DNA from: Nocardiopsis potens DSM 45234
Lineage (GTDB): Bacteria > Actinomycetota > Actinomycetes > Streptosporangiales > Streptosporangiaceae
Length of the DNA stretch: 64,000 bases
Direction: 5' to 3'
NCBI RefSeq assembly: GCF_000341105.1
Contig: NZ_ANBB01000025.1
Coordinates: forward strand, 62,001 to 126,000
Shown here: positions 50,758 to 58,862 of the stretch, piece after piece
How the letters are laid out: every line of letters starts with the position of its first letter
Position numbering within the stretch: position 1 is the first letter of the stretch
Position numbers and translations under genes: made by a program
The notes under the pieces: model-generated
What the model saw: the letters and a program-made list of their open reading frames with translations, nothing else
What the model was told of the DNA's origin: nothing
The model's database searches: none

Positions 50758-51424
50758 TGTGCGCTCCCTCTGTTCCCGTGTCAGGTGCAGGTGAACGGTG
50801 CGACACGGGGGCGCTGAAAATCGTTCGGTGAAATCACCGGAAAATACTGTGTTGTGAATCACATCCATTTTCGGTAAAATATGTAATCCGTTTTTCCGGA
50901 TGTGCGTCACCCTTTTCTCTGTCGAATTCGGCCGGGGCCTCCCGGTGCCGCTGCGCGGGTCGCGGGCGAGGGGCGGGGCCGGGGTGCTCGGCACCGCATG
51001 GGCCAGGACCGCGCCCGGCGGGGGCGGTGACGAACCCGCCGCCGAACCCGAACGGCACCGCGGTCACTCCGGTGAGGTGACCGAACTCGCCGTGGTGCCC
51101 CGGTTTCCGGGCCGCTTCCGGGGAGGGGCCGCCTCTGCGGCGGGGGCGCCGGTGCGGCCGAGGAGTTCCCCGGCCGCGGAGAAGGCCGCCTCGTTCCGCC
51201 GGGGTGAGTCATCCCACCGCGGCGCGGTGCCGCCGTCCGGATCGGGATCCGTGTGCTAGGTTGGCCGGAGTTGCAGTAGTGGTTCCCGCTTGACTTTTGT
51301 TTCGACCGGCCCGGTGGCCAGGTCCTCTCCATCGTTATCTCGACTCGGGAAATCATCGCCGTAGCGATGGGAGGGCCGCACGGTGCGGATCTTCCTGAAA
51401 TCAGCAGAGCAGGGAAGAGAAGAC
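50758..51424. other. divergent intergenic region between the wall-binding protein and csp
   Basis: This 667-bp region holds no credible gene. Its left part (about 50815-50915) is strikingly AT-rich and contains three small inverted repeats: CGGTGA-AA-TCACCG (50826-50839), TGTGA-A-TCACA (50853-50863) and ATCCG-N6-CGGAT (50886-50901). Its right part has a TAGGTT hexamer (51257-51262) that could be a csp -10, leaving a leader of about 155 nt, the usual layout of cold-shock mRNAs. Confidence 0.45.
50826..50863. promoter_or_regulatory. paired GTGA-TCAC inverted repeats upstream of the wall-binding protein gene
   Basis: Two palindromes with the same core (GTGA..TCAC), at 50826-50839 and 50853-50863, lie about 70-105 nt upstream of the minus-strand gene start. 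They resemble a dimer-binding operator pair. Regulator unknown. Confidence 0.4.
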
Positions 51425-51628
51425 ATGGCGACCGGTACGGTCAAGTGGTTCAGTGCGGAAAAGGGCTTCGGCTTCATCGAGCAGGACGGCGGCGGCGCCG
51501 ACGTCTTCGCGCACTACTCCAACATTCAGACTTCCGGATACCGTGAGCTGGCCGAAGGCCAGGCGGTCCGGTTCGACTCCGTCCAGGGCCCCAAGGGGCT
51601 GCAGGCCGAGAACATCACTCTGGCCTAG
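51425..51628 (+). CDS. cold-shock protein (CspA family)
   Basis: The 67-aa protein has RNP1 KGFGFI (13-18) and RNP2 VFAHYS (27-32) and ends ENITLA. It binds single-stranded RNA/DNA as a chaperone. A GGAAGAGA ribosome-binding site precedes the ATG. A terminator hairpin follows, so the downstream helicase may be partly independent. Confidence 0.95.
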   Translation: MATGTVKWFSAEKGFGFIEQDGGGADVFAHYSNIQTSGYRELAEGQAVRFDSVQGPKGLQAENITLA

Positions 51629-51655
51629 GGGCGTTTCGAGCTCCCGGTCTTCGCA

Positions 51656-51681
51656 GGGCCCGCTCTTCGGAGGGCGGGCCC
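51656..51681 (+). terminator. hairpin after the cold-shock gene
   Basis: An 8-bp stem GGGCCCGC / GCGGGCCC with a 10-nt loop is followed by a T-richer stretch (CGTTCGTTCTG). Confidence 0.6.
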
Positions 51682-51877
51682 CGTTCGTTCTGCCCGAACC
51701 CGCCCGGCTCCGGCCGCCGAGAAACGGTGCCGGCCGGCGGGTTCCCCCGCGCCCTCCACGGGCGCCCATGCGCCCAGTTCAGGCGCATTCTCCCGGCGCA
51801 TCACCCGACATCTCCAAGCGCAGAGGGTTCTGTACTCCTCCTCTAGCTGGTGGGCGCCGCTCATTGAGAGGTCCCAT

Positions 51878-53248
51878 ATGCACGACACGGTCCGTACGAA
51901 CAAGAGGCGCGGCGGCGGAAGGCCGAGGGGCGGCCGGCGGCCGTCCCGCCCCGTCACCCGGGACGATTTCGCGGCCCCGCAGCCGGTGACCCCGGCGCTG
52001 CCCCCGGCCGCCTCCTTCCAGGAGCTCGGTCTCCCGGCACCGCTTTTGAACACGCTCGGCCGCCAAGGCCTGAGCACCCCGTCGGCCATCCAGGCCGCGA
52101 CCCTGCCGGACTCGCTCACCGGACGGGACGTCCTGGGCCGCAGCCGGACCGGCTCCGGCAAGACCCTGGCCTTCGGCCTGCCCCTGCTCGCCCGGCTCCG
52201 CGGCGGAAGCGCCCGGTCCCGGCGCCCCCGCGCACTGGTCCTCGCCCCCACCCGCGAACTGGCCCAGCAGGTGACCGATTCCCTGGAGCCCTATGCGCGC
52301 TCGGTGGGGGTCCGCCTGGCCACCGTGGTCGGCGGCATGTCCCTGTCCCGCCAGGCCCGGTCACTGGGCCAGGGCGTCGAGCTGGTCGTGGCCACCCCGG
52401 GGCGGCTGCGCGACCTGATCGAGCGCGGCGACTGCATGCTGGACGACGTGGACGCCGCCGTCCTCGACGAGGCCGACCAGATGTGCGACATGGGCTTCAT
52501 GCCGCAGGTCACCGCCATCCTCCGGCAGGTCCCCGCGGACGGCCAGCGGATGCTCTTCTCCGCGACCCTGGACCGCAACGTCGACGCCCTGGTACGCCGC
52601 TTCCTGCAGGATCCGGTGGTGCACTCGGTGGACCCCTCCGCCGGCGCGGTCACCACCATGGAGCACCACCTGCTCCAGGTCTCCGCCGCGGACAAGAAGG
52701 CGGCCGCGACCCGGATCGCCGCCCGCGACGGCCGGGTGATCATGTTCCTGGACACCAAGCGCGCGGTGAACGCGATGGTCGATCACCTGCTCGCCAGCGG
52801 CGTCCGCGCGGGCAGGCTGCACGGCGGCCGCTCGCAGCCGCAGCGCACCCGCACCCTCCGCCAGTTCAAGGACGGCGAGGTCACCGCGCTGGTCGCGACG
52901 AACGTGGCGGCCCGAGGGATCCACGTGGGCGGCCTCGACCTCGTGGTCAACGTCGATCCGCCCGCCGACCACAAGGACTACCTGCACCGCGGCGGCCGGA
53001 CCGCCAGGGCCGGAGAGTCGGGCACCGTGGTCACCCTCGTACTGCCGCAGCAGCACCGGGAAATGGCGCGGCTGATGGAGCGCGCCGGCATCGACGCGCA
53101 GGTCGCACGGGTCCGGCCGGACGACCCCGAACTGGCCCGGCTCACCGGTGCCCGCGCCCCCTCGGGCGTTCCGGCCCGCATTCCCGAGGCGGCCCCCGCG
53201 TCCCCGGCGCCCAGGGCGTCCCGGGGCCGGCGCCGCCCGCGCCGCTAG
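51878..53248 (+). CDS. DEAD-box RNA helicase
   Basis: The 456-aa protein starts 5 nt after GAGAGGT. An Arg/Gly-rich N-terminus precedes the core motifs: Q-motif region FQELGLPAPLLNTLGRQGL, Walker A SRTGSGKT (about 89-96), PTRELA, TPGR, DEAD (about 197-200), SAT (about 227) and HRGGRTARAG (about 370-379). The Arg/Pro-rich tail is typical of RhlE-type helicases. Placement after a cold-shock gene suggests unwinding of structured RNA at low temperature. Confidence 0.93.
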   Translation: MHDTVRTNKRRGGGRPRGGRRPSRPVTRDDFAAPQPVTPALPPAASFQELGLPAPLLNTLGRQGLSTPSAIQAATLPDSLTGRDVLGRSRTGSGKTLAFGLPLLARLRGGSARSRRPRALVLAPTRELAQQVTDSLEPYARSVGVRLATVVGGMSLSRQARSLGQGVELVVATPGRLRDLIERGDCMLDDVDAAVLDEADQMCDMGFMPQVTAILRQVPADGQRMLFSATLDRNVDALVRRFLQDPVVHSVDPSAGAVTTMEHHLLQVSAADKKAAATRIAARDGRVIMFLDTKRAVNAMVDHLLASGVRAGRLHGGRSQPQRTRTLRQFKDGEVTALVATNVAARGIHVGGLDLVVNVDPPADHKDYLHRGGRTARAGESGTVVTLVLPQQHREMARLMERAGIDAQVARVRPDDPELARLTGARAPSGVPARIPEAAPASPAPRASRGRRRPRR

Positions 53249-53265
53249 GGCCCTGCCCGCGGCCC

Positions 53266-53294
53266 GGAGCGGAGGGGCCCGCCCTCTCCGCTCC
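53266..53294 (+). terminator. hairpin after the helicase gene
   Basis: Arms GGAGCGGA (53266-53273) and TCCGCTCC (53287-53294), with inner GGG/CCC pairs, lie 17 nt after the stop. Confidence 0.6.
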
Positions 53295-53584
53295 CGGCGG
53301 TCCGCGGCCGCCCGGCCCCTCCCCTCGGCGGTGGACGACCGCGGCCCCTGCCCGATCGGGGTGGGAGTCGGTGGGCCGATCCTCCTCGGAGGAGGGCGTA
53401 CCGGCCCTATTTCCTACTTTTATGGTTGACAATGTGGGGTTGAGGGCGCAGAGTGGAGGAGCGTCGCCGGAGCGCGGAACCGGATGACGCGGGGCCGGTG
53501 CCGGCCTGGAAGCCCGGCCCTTCCGGGCGGGGGAGGCGGTTGTGCGGGACCGCAGCCCCCGCCGGAGCGGCCCCGCCCCGCCGT
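53295..53584. other. convergent intergenic region with an AT-rich patch
   Basis: No gene was seen. At 53407-53440 the sequence becomes unusually AT-rich (CTATTTCCTACTTTTATGG) and contains TTGACA, odd for a gap between two gene ends. A small hairpin GCCCGG-N5-CCGGGC (53512-53528) could end the DUF418 transcript from the minus strand. Confidence 0.4.
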
Positions 53585-54937
53585 TCACCGGCCGGCCGCC
53601 GCCCCGCCCCGCTCCGGCGCCCCGGAGGAGGCGCGGCGGCCGTAGATCAGCCGCCGCAGCAGCGCCTCGGCCGGGCCGGGGCGCCCGGCGCGCTCCAGGG
53701 CGTAGGCGCCGGCCACGGTGGCCAGCCACACCCCGAAGGCGAACAGCGCCATGGTCGCGCTGCTCAGCGAGGCGCCCAGGCCCAGCCCCCAGGCGGCGAG
53801 CACCGGGGAGAACAGCAGCGAATGGGTCAGGTACCCGGAGAGCGAGCGCTTGCCGAGCGCCGCCACGGCGCTCGACGCCGCGCCCCGGCGCCGCGCCGAC
53901 AGCCGGTGGGCGACGAGCGCGAACAGGGCGACGTAGCCCAGTCCGCAGAAGATCCCGGTGGCGTCCTGCAGGGCCGGCAGCGGGCCGGTGTCGGAGAGGG
54001 CGCCGGGGGAGGCCTCCAACAGGCCGACGTGGGCCAGCGCCGACGGCAGGCCGCCCAGCCAGCCGAGGGCGATCCCCAGCACCGCGGTCCACCGCAGCAG
54101 CGGCAGGTGCCGGTGCGGCTCCTCCAGGATCCTGCGCCGGGCCGACCAGAACCCGAGCAGCATCATGGCGAACCCGCCGAACGACAGCAGGCCCCCGCCG
54201 ATGGTGACGAACCCCCAGGTGGTGAGCCGGGTGGCGGCCGCGGCGAGCGGATCCTCCAGCTCGGCCGCGTAGGCGGTGTAGGACGGCTCCGCGCCCGACC
54301 CGGGGATGTGCCCCAGGCCCTGCGTCGCGATGTCCCACAGCCCCGAGGCGGCGGGGATCCAGATCAGCACGGTGAACACGCCCGCCGCGACCAGCAGGGT
54401 CCGGTCGCCGCGCCGGATGAACAGCCAGACCATGACCAGGCTCGCCAGCCCGTAGGAGCCGATGATGTCGCCGGCCATGAGCAGCACGGCGTGCGCGAAC
54501 CCGAACACGATCAGCCACAGCCCGCGCCGGCGCAGCAGCCGGACCGCGGTGCGCTCCGGGGTCCCGTGCGCCTTCTGCCGCAGCAGCAGCTGCATCATCC
54601 CGTAGCCGAACAGGAACGCGAAGAGCGGGTAGGCCCGCAGGTCCAGCATGACGATCATGAGGAACTGGACGGCGCGGTCCAGCGGCGACCCGTCGACCGG
54701 GTGCCACCCGGACGGCCCGTGCTCGGCCGCCCACAGGTGGAACGCGGTGTTGGACGCCACGATGAGCAGCAGCATCATCCCGCGGGCGAGGTCGGGGGCG
54801 AGCGCCCGCTCGGCGGACCTCACCCCGCCGCGGTGCGCCCGGACCGCACCCGCCGCCGTCCCTTCCGCTCCCGCGCGCCCGGCGGGGGGCCGCTCCGGTG
54901 CGCCGCCCGTCCCGTTCTCCTCGGTGGCTCTGTGCAT
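53585..54937 (-). CDS. DUF418-family (YeiB-like) membrane protein
   Basis: The 450-aa protein has a charged N-terminal tail of about 40 residues followed by eight or more hydrophobic segments. Family features are RALAPDLARGMMLLLIVASN, the loop YPLFAFLFGYGMMQLL and the C-terminal DUF418 block GKRSLSGYLTHSLLFSPVL. There is no Shine-Dalgarno; TAGGGT (minus strand) ends 6 nt before the ATG, suggesting a leaderless mRNA. Transport or lipid-modification roles are proposed for the family without proof. Confidence 0.87.
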   Translation of the reverse strand: MHRATEENGTGGAPERPPAGRAGAEGTAAGAVRAHRGGVRSAERALAPDLARGMMLLLIVASNTAFHLWAAEHGPSGWHPVDGSPLDRAVQFLMIVMLDLRAYPLFAFLFGYGMMQLLLRQKAHGTPERTAVRLLRRRGLWLIVFGFAHAVLLMAGDIIGSYGLASLVMVWLFIRRGDRTLLVAAGVFTVLIWIPAASGLWDIATQGLGHIPGSGAEPSYTAYAAELEDPLAAAATRLTTWGFVTIGGGLLSFGGFAMMLLGFWSARRRILEEPHRHLPLLRWTAVLGIALGWLGGLPSALAHVGLLEASPGALSDTGPLPALQDATGIFCGLGYVALFALVAHRLSARRRGAASSAVAALGKRSLSGYLTHSLLFSPVLAAWGLGLGASLSSATMALFAFGVWLATVAGAYALERAGRPGPAEALLRRLIYGRRASSGAPERGGAAAGR

Positions 54938-54943
54938 ACCGCG

Positions 54944-54949
54944 ACCCTA
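54944..54949 (-). promoter_or_regulatory. -10 element of a probable leaderless DUF418 transcript
   Basis: TAGGGT on the minus strand fits the actinobacterial TANNNT -10. Its distance to the ATG (6 nt) would place the transcription start at the A of the start codon. Confidence 0.45.
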
Positions 54950-55100
54950 GGAATCCGGGGCCCGGCGCCGCGTCGGCCGCCGGTACCCGGCGCCCCGACC
55001 GAAGACCGGGCGCGCGGCGACGGAAGTTCGACCGGCGGGCGACCGAAGTCGGAGGAGGGGCGGTGCGCCCGCGCGGCCCCCGCCCGCGGCGGAGCCCGCC

Positions 55101-55628
55101 TCAATCCTCCGGCCGCACCCCCAGGGCGGTGGCGACCAGCTCCTCCTCGCCGAGGACGCCGGAGGAGTCGCGGACCTCCACCGCCACCCCCGGCTCCTGG
55201 AGCCAGAAGGCCTCCCGGTCGCCGCGGAAACCGGGCGCCCCGTCGTGGTCGAACCCGGTCGGCGCCCAGGTCGCGGCGTCGCGCTCGTGGTACTCGGCGA
55301 GGAAGGAACGGAGCGCGGCCGCGGAGTCCAGGGAGTCGCCCCGCATCACCAGGACCTGCATGTCCACGCGGTGGCCGCCGTCGACCTCGCGCTCCCAGAA
55401 CCGGGCGGCGAAGGAGACGCCGCCCCACTCGTAGTCGGTGTCGAAGACGTCCGCCCCCGCTGCGGAGGAGGGGACGTGGTGGATCGCGAACCCGTCCAAG
55501 GTGCCGCCTTCCGGGTGGGAGAGGGGGGCGGCCCCCGCGGAGGCGCCGGCCGACGCCGGCGCCGCGGCGGACAGTACGCCCGCCAGCAGTACGAGGACGA
55601 TGCCCCAGTCGCGAACGACCCTACCCAT
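55101..55628 (-). CDS. secreted protein of unknown function
   Basis: The 175-aa protein starts 4 nt after GGAGGT. A Sec signal peptide (IVLVLLAGVLSAAAPASAGA) is followed by a compact domain with FAIHHVPSSAAGADVFDTDY, WGGVSFAARFWEREV, MQVLVMRGDSL and LAEYHERDAATW. This pattern recurs in hypothetical secreted proteins of actinomycetes, but no function is known to me. There are no cysteines in the mature part. Confidence 0.8.
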   Translation of the reverse strand: MGRVVRDWGIVLVLLAGVLSAAAPASAGASAGAAPLSHPEGGTLDGFAIHHVPSSAAGADVFDTDYEWGGVSFAARFWEREVDGGHRVDMQVLVMRGDSLDSAAALRSFLAEYHERDAATWAPTGFDHDGAPGFRGDREAFWLQEPGVAVEVRDSSGVLGEEELVATALGVRPED

Positions 55629-55965
55629 GGTGACCTCCGATCCGGCGCGCGGACGCGCCCGGTGTCCGGTTGCTTCGTGCCCCATCAGCGTGGCCGCCCG
55701 GTGCCCTCCGCGGGGATCGGATCCGCGGCCTGTGGACGACGGGCCTGTGGACGACCGCTCTGTGGACGAGGGCCTGTGGACGGGAGGGGGCGGAGAAGCG
55801 CCGCCGCGGACGGCCGGCCGCCCCTCGCGGCCGACACCTGCCGGCCACGGCGGCGGCCGCACATCGTCATCGACGCTTAACCGGCGGTCATTGCGGTCCG
55901 GGCCGGTTCGGTCCACCCTCGAAGGTGCCGGAACCAACCCGCTCTATCCGGAGAAACGGAGCACC
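55629..55965. other. divergent intergenic region upstream of the secreted proteins
   Basis: This 337-bp region carries the promoters of the unknown secreted protein and the HNH nuclease. It contains the TGTGGACGA array listed separately and a less GC-rich stretch at 55858-55895. No gene was seen. Confidence 0.45.
55731..55783 (-). repeat. array of four phased DnaA-box-like motifs
   Basis: TGTGGACGA occurs at 55731, 55746 and 55761, and TGTGGACGG at 55775, with start-to-start spacing of 15, 15 and 14 bp. The complement TCGTCCACA differs from the DnaA box TTGTCCACA at one position. Intervening bases differ, so this is not a simple tandem repeat. Confidence 0.5.
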
Positions 55966-56637
55966 ATGGCGCACCGAACCCCCCGCTTCCCCCGCACCTC
56001 CCTCGGCAGAACCGCCGCCGTCCTGCTCGCCGCGGCCGGCCTGGCCGCCTTCGCCTCCCCGGCCGAGGCCTCGGTCCAGGCGGCCTCGCTCCCGCCGGGC
56101 ATCCCCTCCACCGCCGACGCGCGCACCCAGCTCGCCGGGCTCGACGTCCGCGAGGAGTCGGAGTCCTCCCCCTACGACCGGTCGCTCTTCCCGCACTGGA
56201 ACGCCGTCGAGGGCAACTGCAACGCCCGCGAGTACGTGCTGCGCCGGGACGGCGACGGGGTGGAGGTCGACGACGCCTGCCGCGCGGTGGCCGGCAGCTG
56301 GTTCAGCGAGTTCGACGGCGTCACCGCCGACGACGCCTCCGACATCCAGATCGACCACATGGTCCCGCTGAAGGAGGCGTGGCGCTCCGGGGCCGACTCG
56401 TGGAGCTCGGCCAAGCGGACCTCCTTCGCCAACAACGTCGAAGGGCCGCTGCTGTGGGCGGTGACCGGCTCCAGCAACCAGTCCAAGGGCGACAAGGACC
56501 CCTCGGACTGGATGCCCCCGCGGGCCGAGTCGCACTGCGACTACGCCAAGGCCTGGATCAACTCCAAGCACCGCTACGACCTGGCCGTCGACGGAGACGA
56601 GAAGAGCGCCCTGGAGGGCGTGCTGAACGGCTGCTGA
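55966..56637 (+). CDS. secreted HNH-family nuclease (DUF1524 type)
   Basis: The 223-aa protein starts 4 nt after ACGGAG. A signal peptide (TSLGRTAAVLLAAAGLAAFA to AEA) is followed by the mature nuclease. DIQIDHMVPLKEAW (about 126-139) holds the HNH-like His pair, and SNQSKGDKDPSDWMPP (about 169-184) supplies the Asn and final metal-site segment. Cys pairs (NCNAREY, DDACRAV, SHCDYA, LNGC) fit an extracellular protein. It should degrade DNA outside the cell. Confidence 0.9.
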   Translation: MAHRTPRFPRTSLGRTAAVLLAAAGLAAFASPAEASVQAASLPPGIPSTADARTQLAGLDVREESESSPYDRSLFPHWNAVEGNCNAREYVLRRDGDGVEVDDACRAVAGSWFSEFDGVTADDASDIQIDHMVPLKEAWRSGADSWSSAKRTSFANNVEGPLLWAVTGSSNQSKGDKDPSDWMPPRAESHCDYAKAWINSKHRYDLAVDGDEKSALEGVLNGC

Positions 56638-56672
56638 CGGGCCGGCGCGCCGCCCCGGGCGGGCGGCGCGGA

Positions 56673-56704
56673 GCGCCCCGCCGGCCACGCGGCCGGCGGG
56701 GCGC
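56673..56704. terminator. 14-bp hairpin between the nuclease and snapalysin genes
   Basis: Perfect arms GCGCCCCGCCGGCC / GGCCGGCGGGGCGC surround the loop ACGC, midway between two convergent genes. It can serve both directions. Confidence 0.75.
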
Positions 56705-56739
56705 CGCCGTTCCACCGGGGGTCCCGCACCGGGGCCCGG

Positions 56740-57336
56740 TCAGGGGGCGTCGACCAGCACCCGGCCGTCGGCGGGCAGCTCGCTCGCGGCGCCGGAGCCG
56801 TACAGCAGCTCCACCCGGGCGCGCTCCTGCGCGTTCGGGGTGGCGTTGGTGCAGCCGACGCCCCCGCTCGCCCCGGACATCAGCTGCGAGCACGGGCCGG
56901 GCTTGGTGTCGGGGAGGCCGAGGCTGTGCCCCATCTCGTGGGCGGCGATCCGGGTGGTGTCGTGGCCCTCCCGGACGGCCTGGCGGCCGAACTCGATCCA
57001 GACCGACCCGCCGGGACGCACCGGGCCGAGCACCGCCTGGGGCCACCCGTCGGTGGCGATGACGGTGATCTCCGCGTGCTCCCCGGGCGCGGCGGGGACC
57101 AGTTCGACGTTGTCCACGGCGGCGTTCCACGACTCGGCGCCGGCCGCCACGGCGTCCTTGAACTCGGCGGCCCGGCTGTCGTCGTAGCGGAGCGTGGTCT
57201 GCTGGACCGCGACGTCGTCCTGGGCCCGGGGCTGCGGCGCCGTCGCGGCCCCGGCCGCGGCGGGCGCCGCGACCGAGATCAGGCAGGCGGCGGCCGCCGT
57301 GGTGAGCAGGGAGAGCAGGGGGGACTTTCGCAGCAT
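56740..57336 (-). CDS. snapalysin-type small neutral protease (M7)
   Basis: The 198-aa protein starts at the ATG 6 nt after AAGGAG; an ATG 6 nt upstream overlaps that site. A signal peptide (LLSLLTTAAAACLISVAAPA) is followed by mature protein with the zinc motif AAHEMGHSLGLPD (about 127-139, HExxHxxGxxD), which defines snapalysins, and two Cys around PCSQLMSG...VGCTN. It is a secreted metalloprotease; no LysR regulator gene is adjacent, unlike snpA loci. Confidence 0.92.
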   Translation of the reverse strand: MLRKSPLLSLLTTAAAACLISVAAPAAAGAATAPQPRAQDDVAVQQTTLRYDDSRAAEFKDAVAAGAESWNAAVDNVELVPAAPGEHAEITVIATDGWPQAVLGPVRPGGSVWIEFGRQAVREGHDTTRIAAHEMGHSLGLPDTKPGPCSQLMSGASGGVGCTNATPNAQERARVELLYGSGAASELPADGRVLVDAP

Positions 57337-57949
57337 GCGCATCTCCTTCTGAGCGGGGGCGAAGAGGTCGCACTGCGGACGCCCGGTGAGGGCTGCGCCG
57401 AGTGTACGCAGCATCGCGGACGGTAACAAGGGGTGTGCGGTACGGAACATCGCGTCATTTCCGGACACGACCCCGCCGCGGGCCCGCCCCCGGACCGGTG
57501 CCCTCAGACCGGCGGAGGAAGGGGAGGGCCGGGCCGGCGCCGCTCCCGCCGTCCCCTTCGACCGGGGCGGTGCCGCGCGGCCGGACCGGGGCCGCCGGCG
57601 GGGCCGGTGCGGAGCCCGCACCTCTCGGGAGCCGCCGCCCCGGGGCCCGGGACGCGCAGCGCACGCATGCTCCGGTCGCCGGATCCGCACGGTGCGCCCC
57701 CGGAGAAGAGTCCGTTCCGTGCGCGCCTGCGCCTCAGCGCGGAGCGGGGACGCCGTCATGCCCGGCGGGGGGACAGCGGCCGGGCGGAGCCGCCGGCGGC
57801 AGGCCGCCAGGGTGAGCGCGGGGCGGCGGGCGCGCACCTTTCGGGAGCCGCGCCGTCCCCGGGCCGGTGCCGCGCCGTGCGCGCACGCTCCGGCCGGGAC
57901 CGGCCGGCCTGCGCGGTGCGCCCGGGGACGGGGGACGGCCGCCGTCCGG
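57337..57949. other. 613-bp region with a degenerate duplication but no credible gene
   Basis: Beyond the snapalysin promoter (AT-richer near 57410-57470) the region is Arg/Pro-type GC sequence. Its open frames are all shadows. A diverged direct repeat is listed separately. Confidence 0.45.
57617..57932 (+). repeat. diverged direct repeat of about 95 bp
   Basis: Copies lie at about 57617-57710 and 57831-57932. Both contain CGCACCT-TCGGGAGCCGC, ACGC-GCTCCGG and GCACGGTGCGCCC-GGGA or close variants, spaced about 215 bp apart. The copies differ at many positions, so the duplication is old. Function unknown. Confidence 0.45.
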
Positions 57950-58732
57950 TCAGCGGGGCGGCGGGGCGAGCGCCTCCGCCAGCCGGGACCCGGCCGCGAC
58001 CAGGGACGGGCCGTACCAGGTGAGGTCGCGGCCGGAGAGCAGGACCACCGGGATCCCGGGGAACGCCTCCGGGCCGTCGTCCGCGGTGAACCGGTACGGC
58101 TCGTCGGGCAGCAGCACCGCGTCGGGGGAGCGCGCGGCGATGCCCGCCGGGTCCGTCGCCGGGTAGCGGGCCTCACCGCCGAACACGTTGGCCGCGCCCA
58201 GCCGGGCCAGCACGTCCCCGGCGAAGGTCCCGCCCCCGACCACCATCCACGGGTCCCGCCAGATCGGCACCGCCACCCGCAGCCGCGGCGCCGGGACCGG
58301 GCCGCCCCAGGCCGCCGCGGCCCCGGCCAGCCACCCCGGCTCCGGCAGCCCGCACACCTCGACCAGCAGGCGGCGCAGCGAGCGCAGCGCCCCCGGGACC
58401 GTGCCCACGTCGGTCACCCACACCGGGACCCCGGCCCGCTCCAACTCCGCGACGTGCCGTTCGCGGTTCTCCTCCTTGTTGGCGACGACCAGGTCGGGGG
58501 CGATCTCCGCGATCCGCCGCAGGTGCGGGTTCTTCGTCCCGCGCAGCCGCTCCGCGGCCAGGCCGGGCGGGTGGGCGCACCACTTCGTGCACCCGACCAG
58601 GAGCTCCGGCCCGGTCTCGGCGATCGCCTCGGTCAGCGACGGCACCAGCGAGACCACCCGCCGCACCCGGCGGGGCAGCCGAACGGCCCGCCCCAGGTCG
58701 TCGCGGAGCACGCGCGCACCGGACCGGACCAT
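57950..58732 (-). CDS. helical-backbone metal receptor-like protein (BtuF/periplasmic-binding fold)
   Basis: The 260-aa protein starts 4 nt after GGGAGGAGG. The PF01497-type sequence RVVSLVPSLTEAIAETGPEL, GCTKWCAHPPGLA and APDLVVANKEENRERHVAEL is close to cobalamin- or siderophore-binding proteins. However, it has no signal peptide or lipobox and no ABC genes next to it. A cytosolic role is therefore likely (inference). The Cys pair CTKWC is conserved in a subgroup of such proteins. Confidence 0.8.
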   Translation of the reverse strand: MVRSGARVLRDDLGRAVRLPRRVRRVVSLVPSLTEAIAETGPELLVGCTKWCAHPPGLAAERLRGTKNPHLRRIAEIAPDLVVANKEENRERHVAELERAGVPVWVTDVGTVPGALRSLRRLLVEVCGLPEPGWLAGAAAAWGGPVPAPRLRVAVPIWRDPWMVVGGGTFAGDVLARLGAANVFGGEARYPATDPAGIAARSPDAVLLPDEPYRFTADDGPEAFPGIPVVLLSGRDLTWYGPSLVAAGSRLAEALAPPPR

Positions 58733-58862
58733 GCCGCCTCCTCCCGGGAACCGCCCCGGCCCCCACCCTGCCACCGGGCGGCGGCCGCCGGAACCCGGTT
58801 GCGCCCGGGGCGGGCGGCGAGCAGGATCGGGGCGCACACGGCCCCGACCGGACAGGAGCGCC

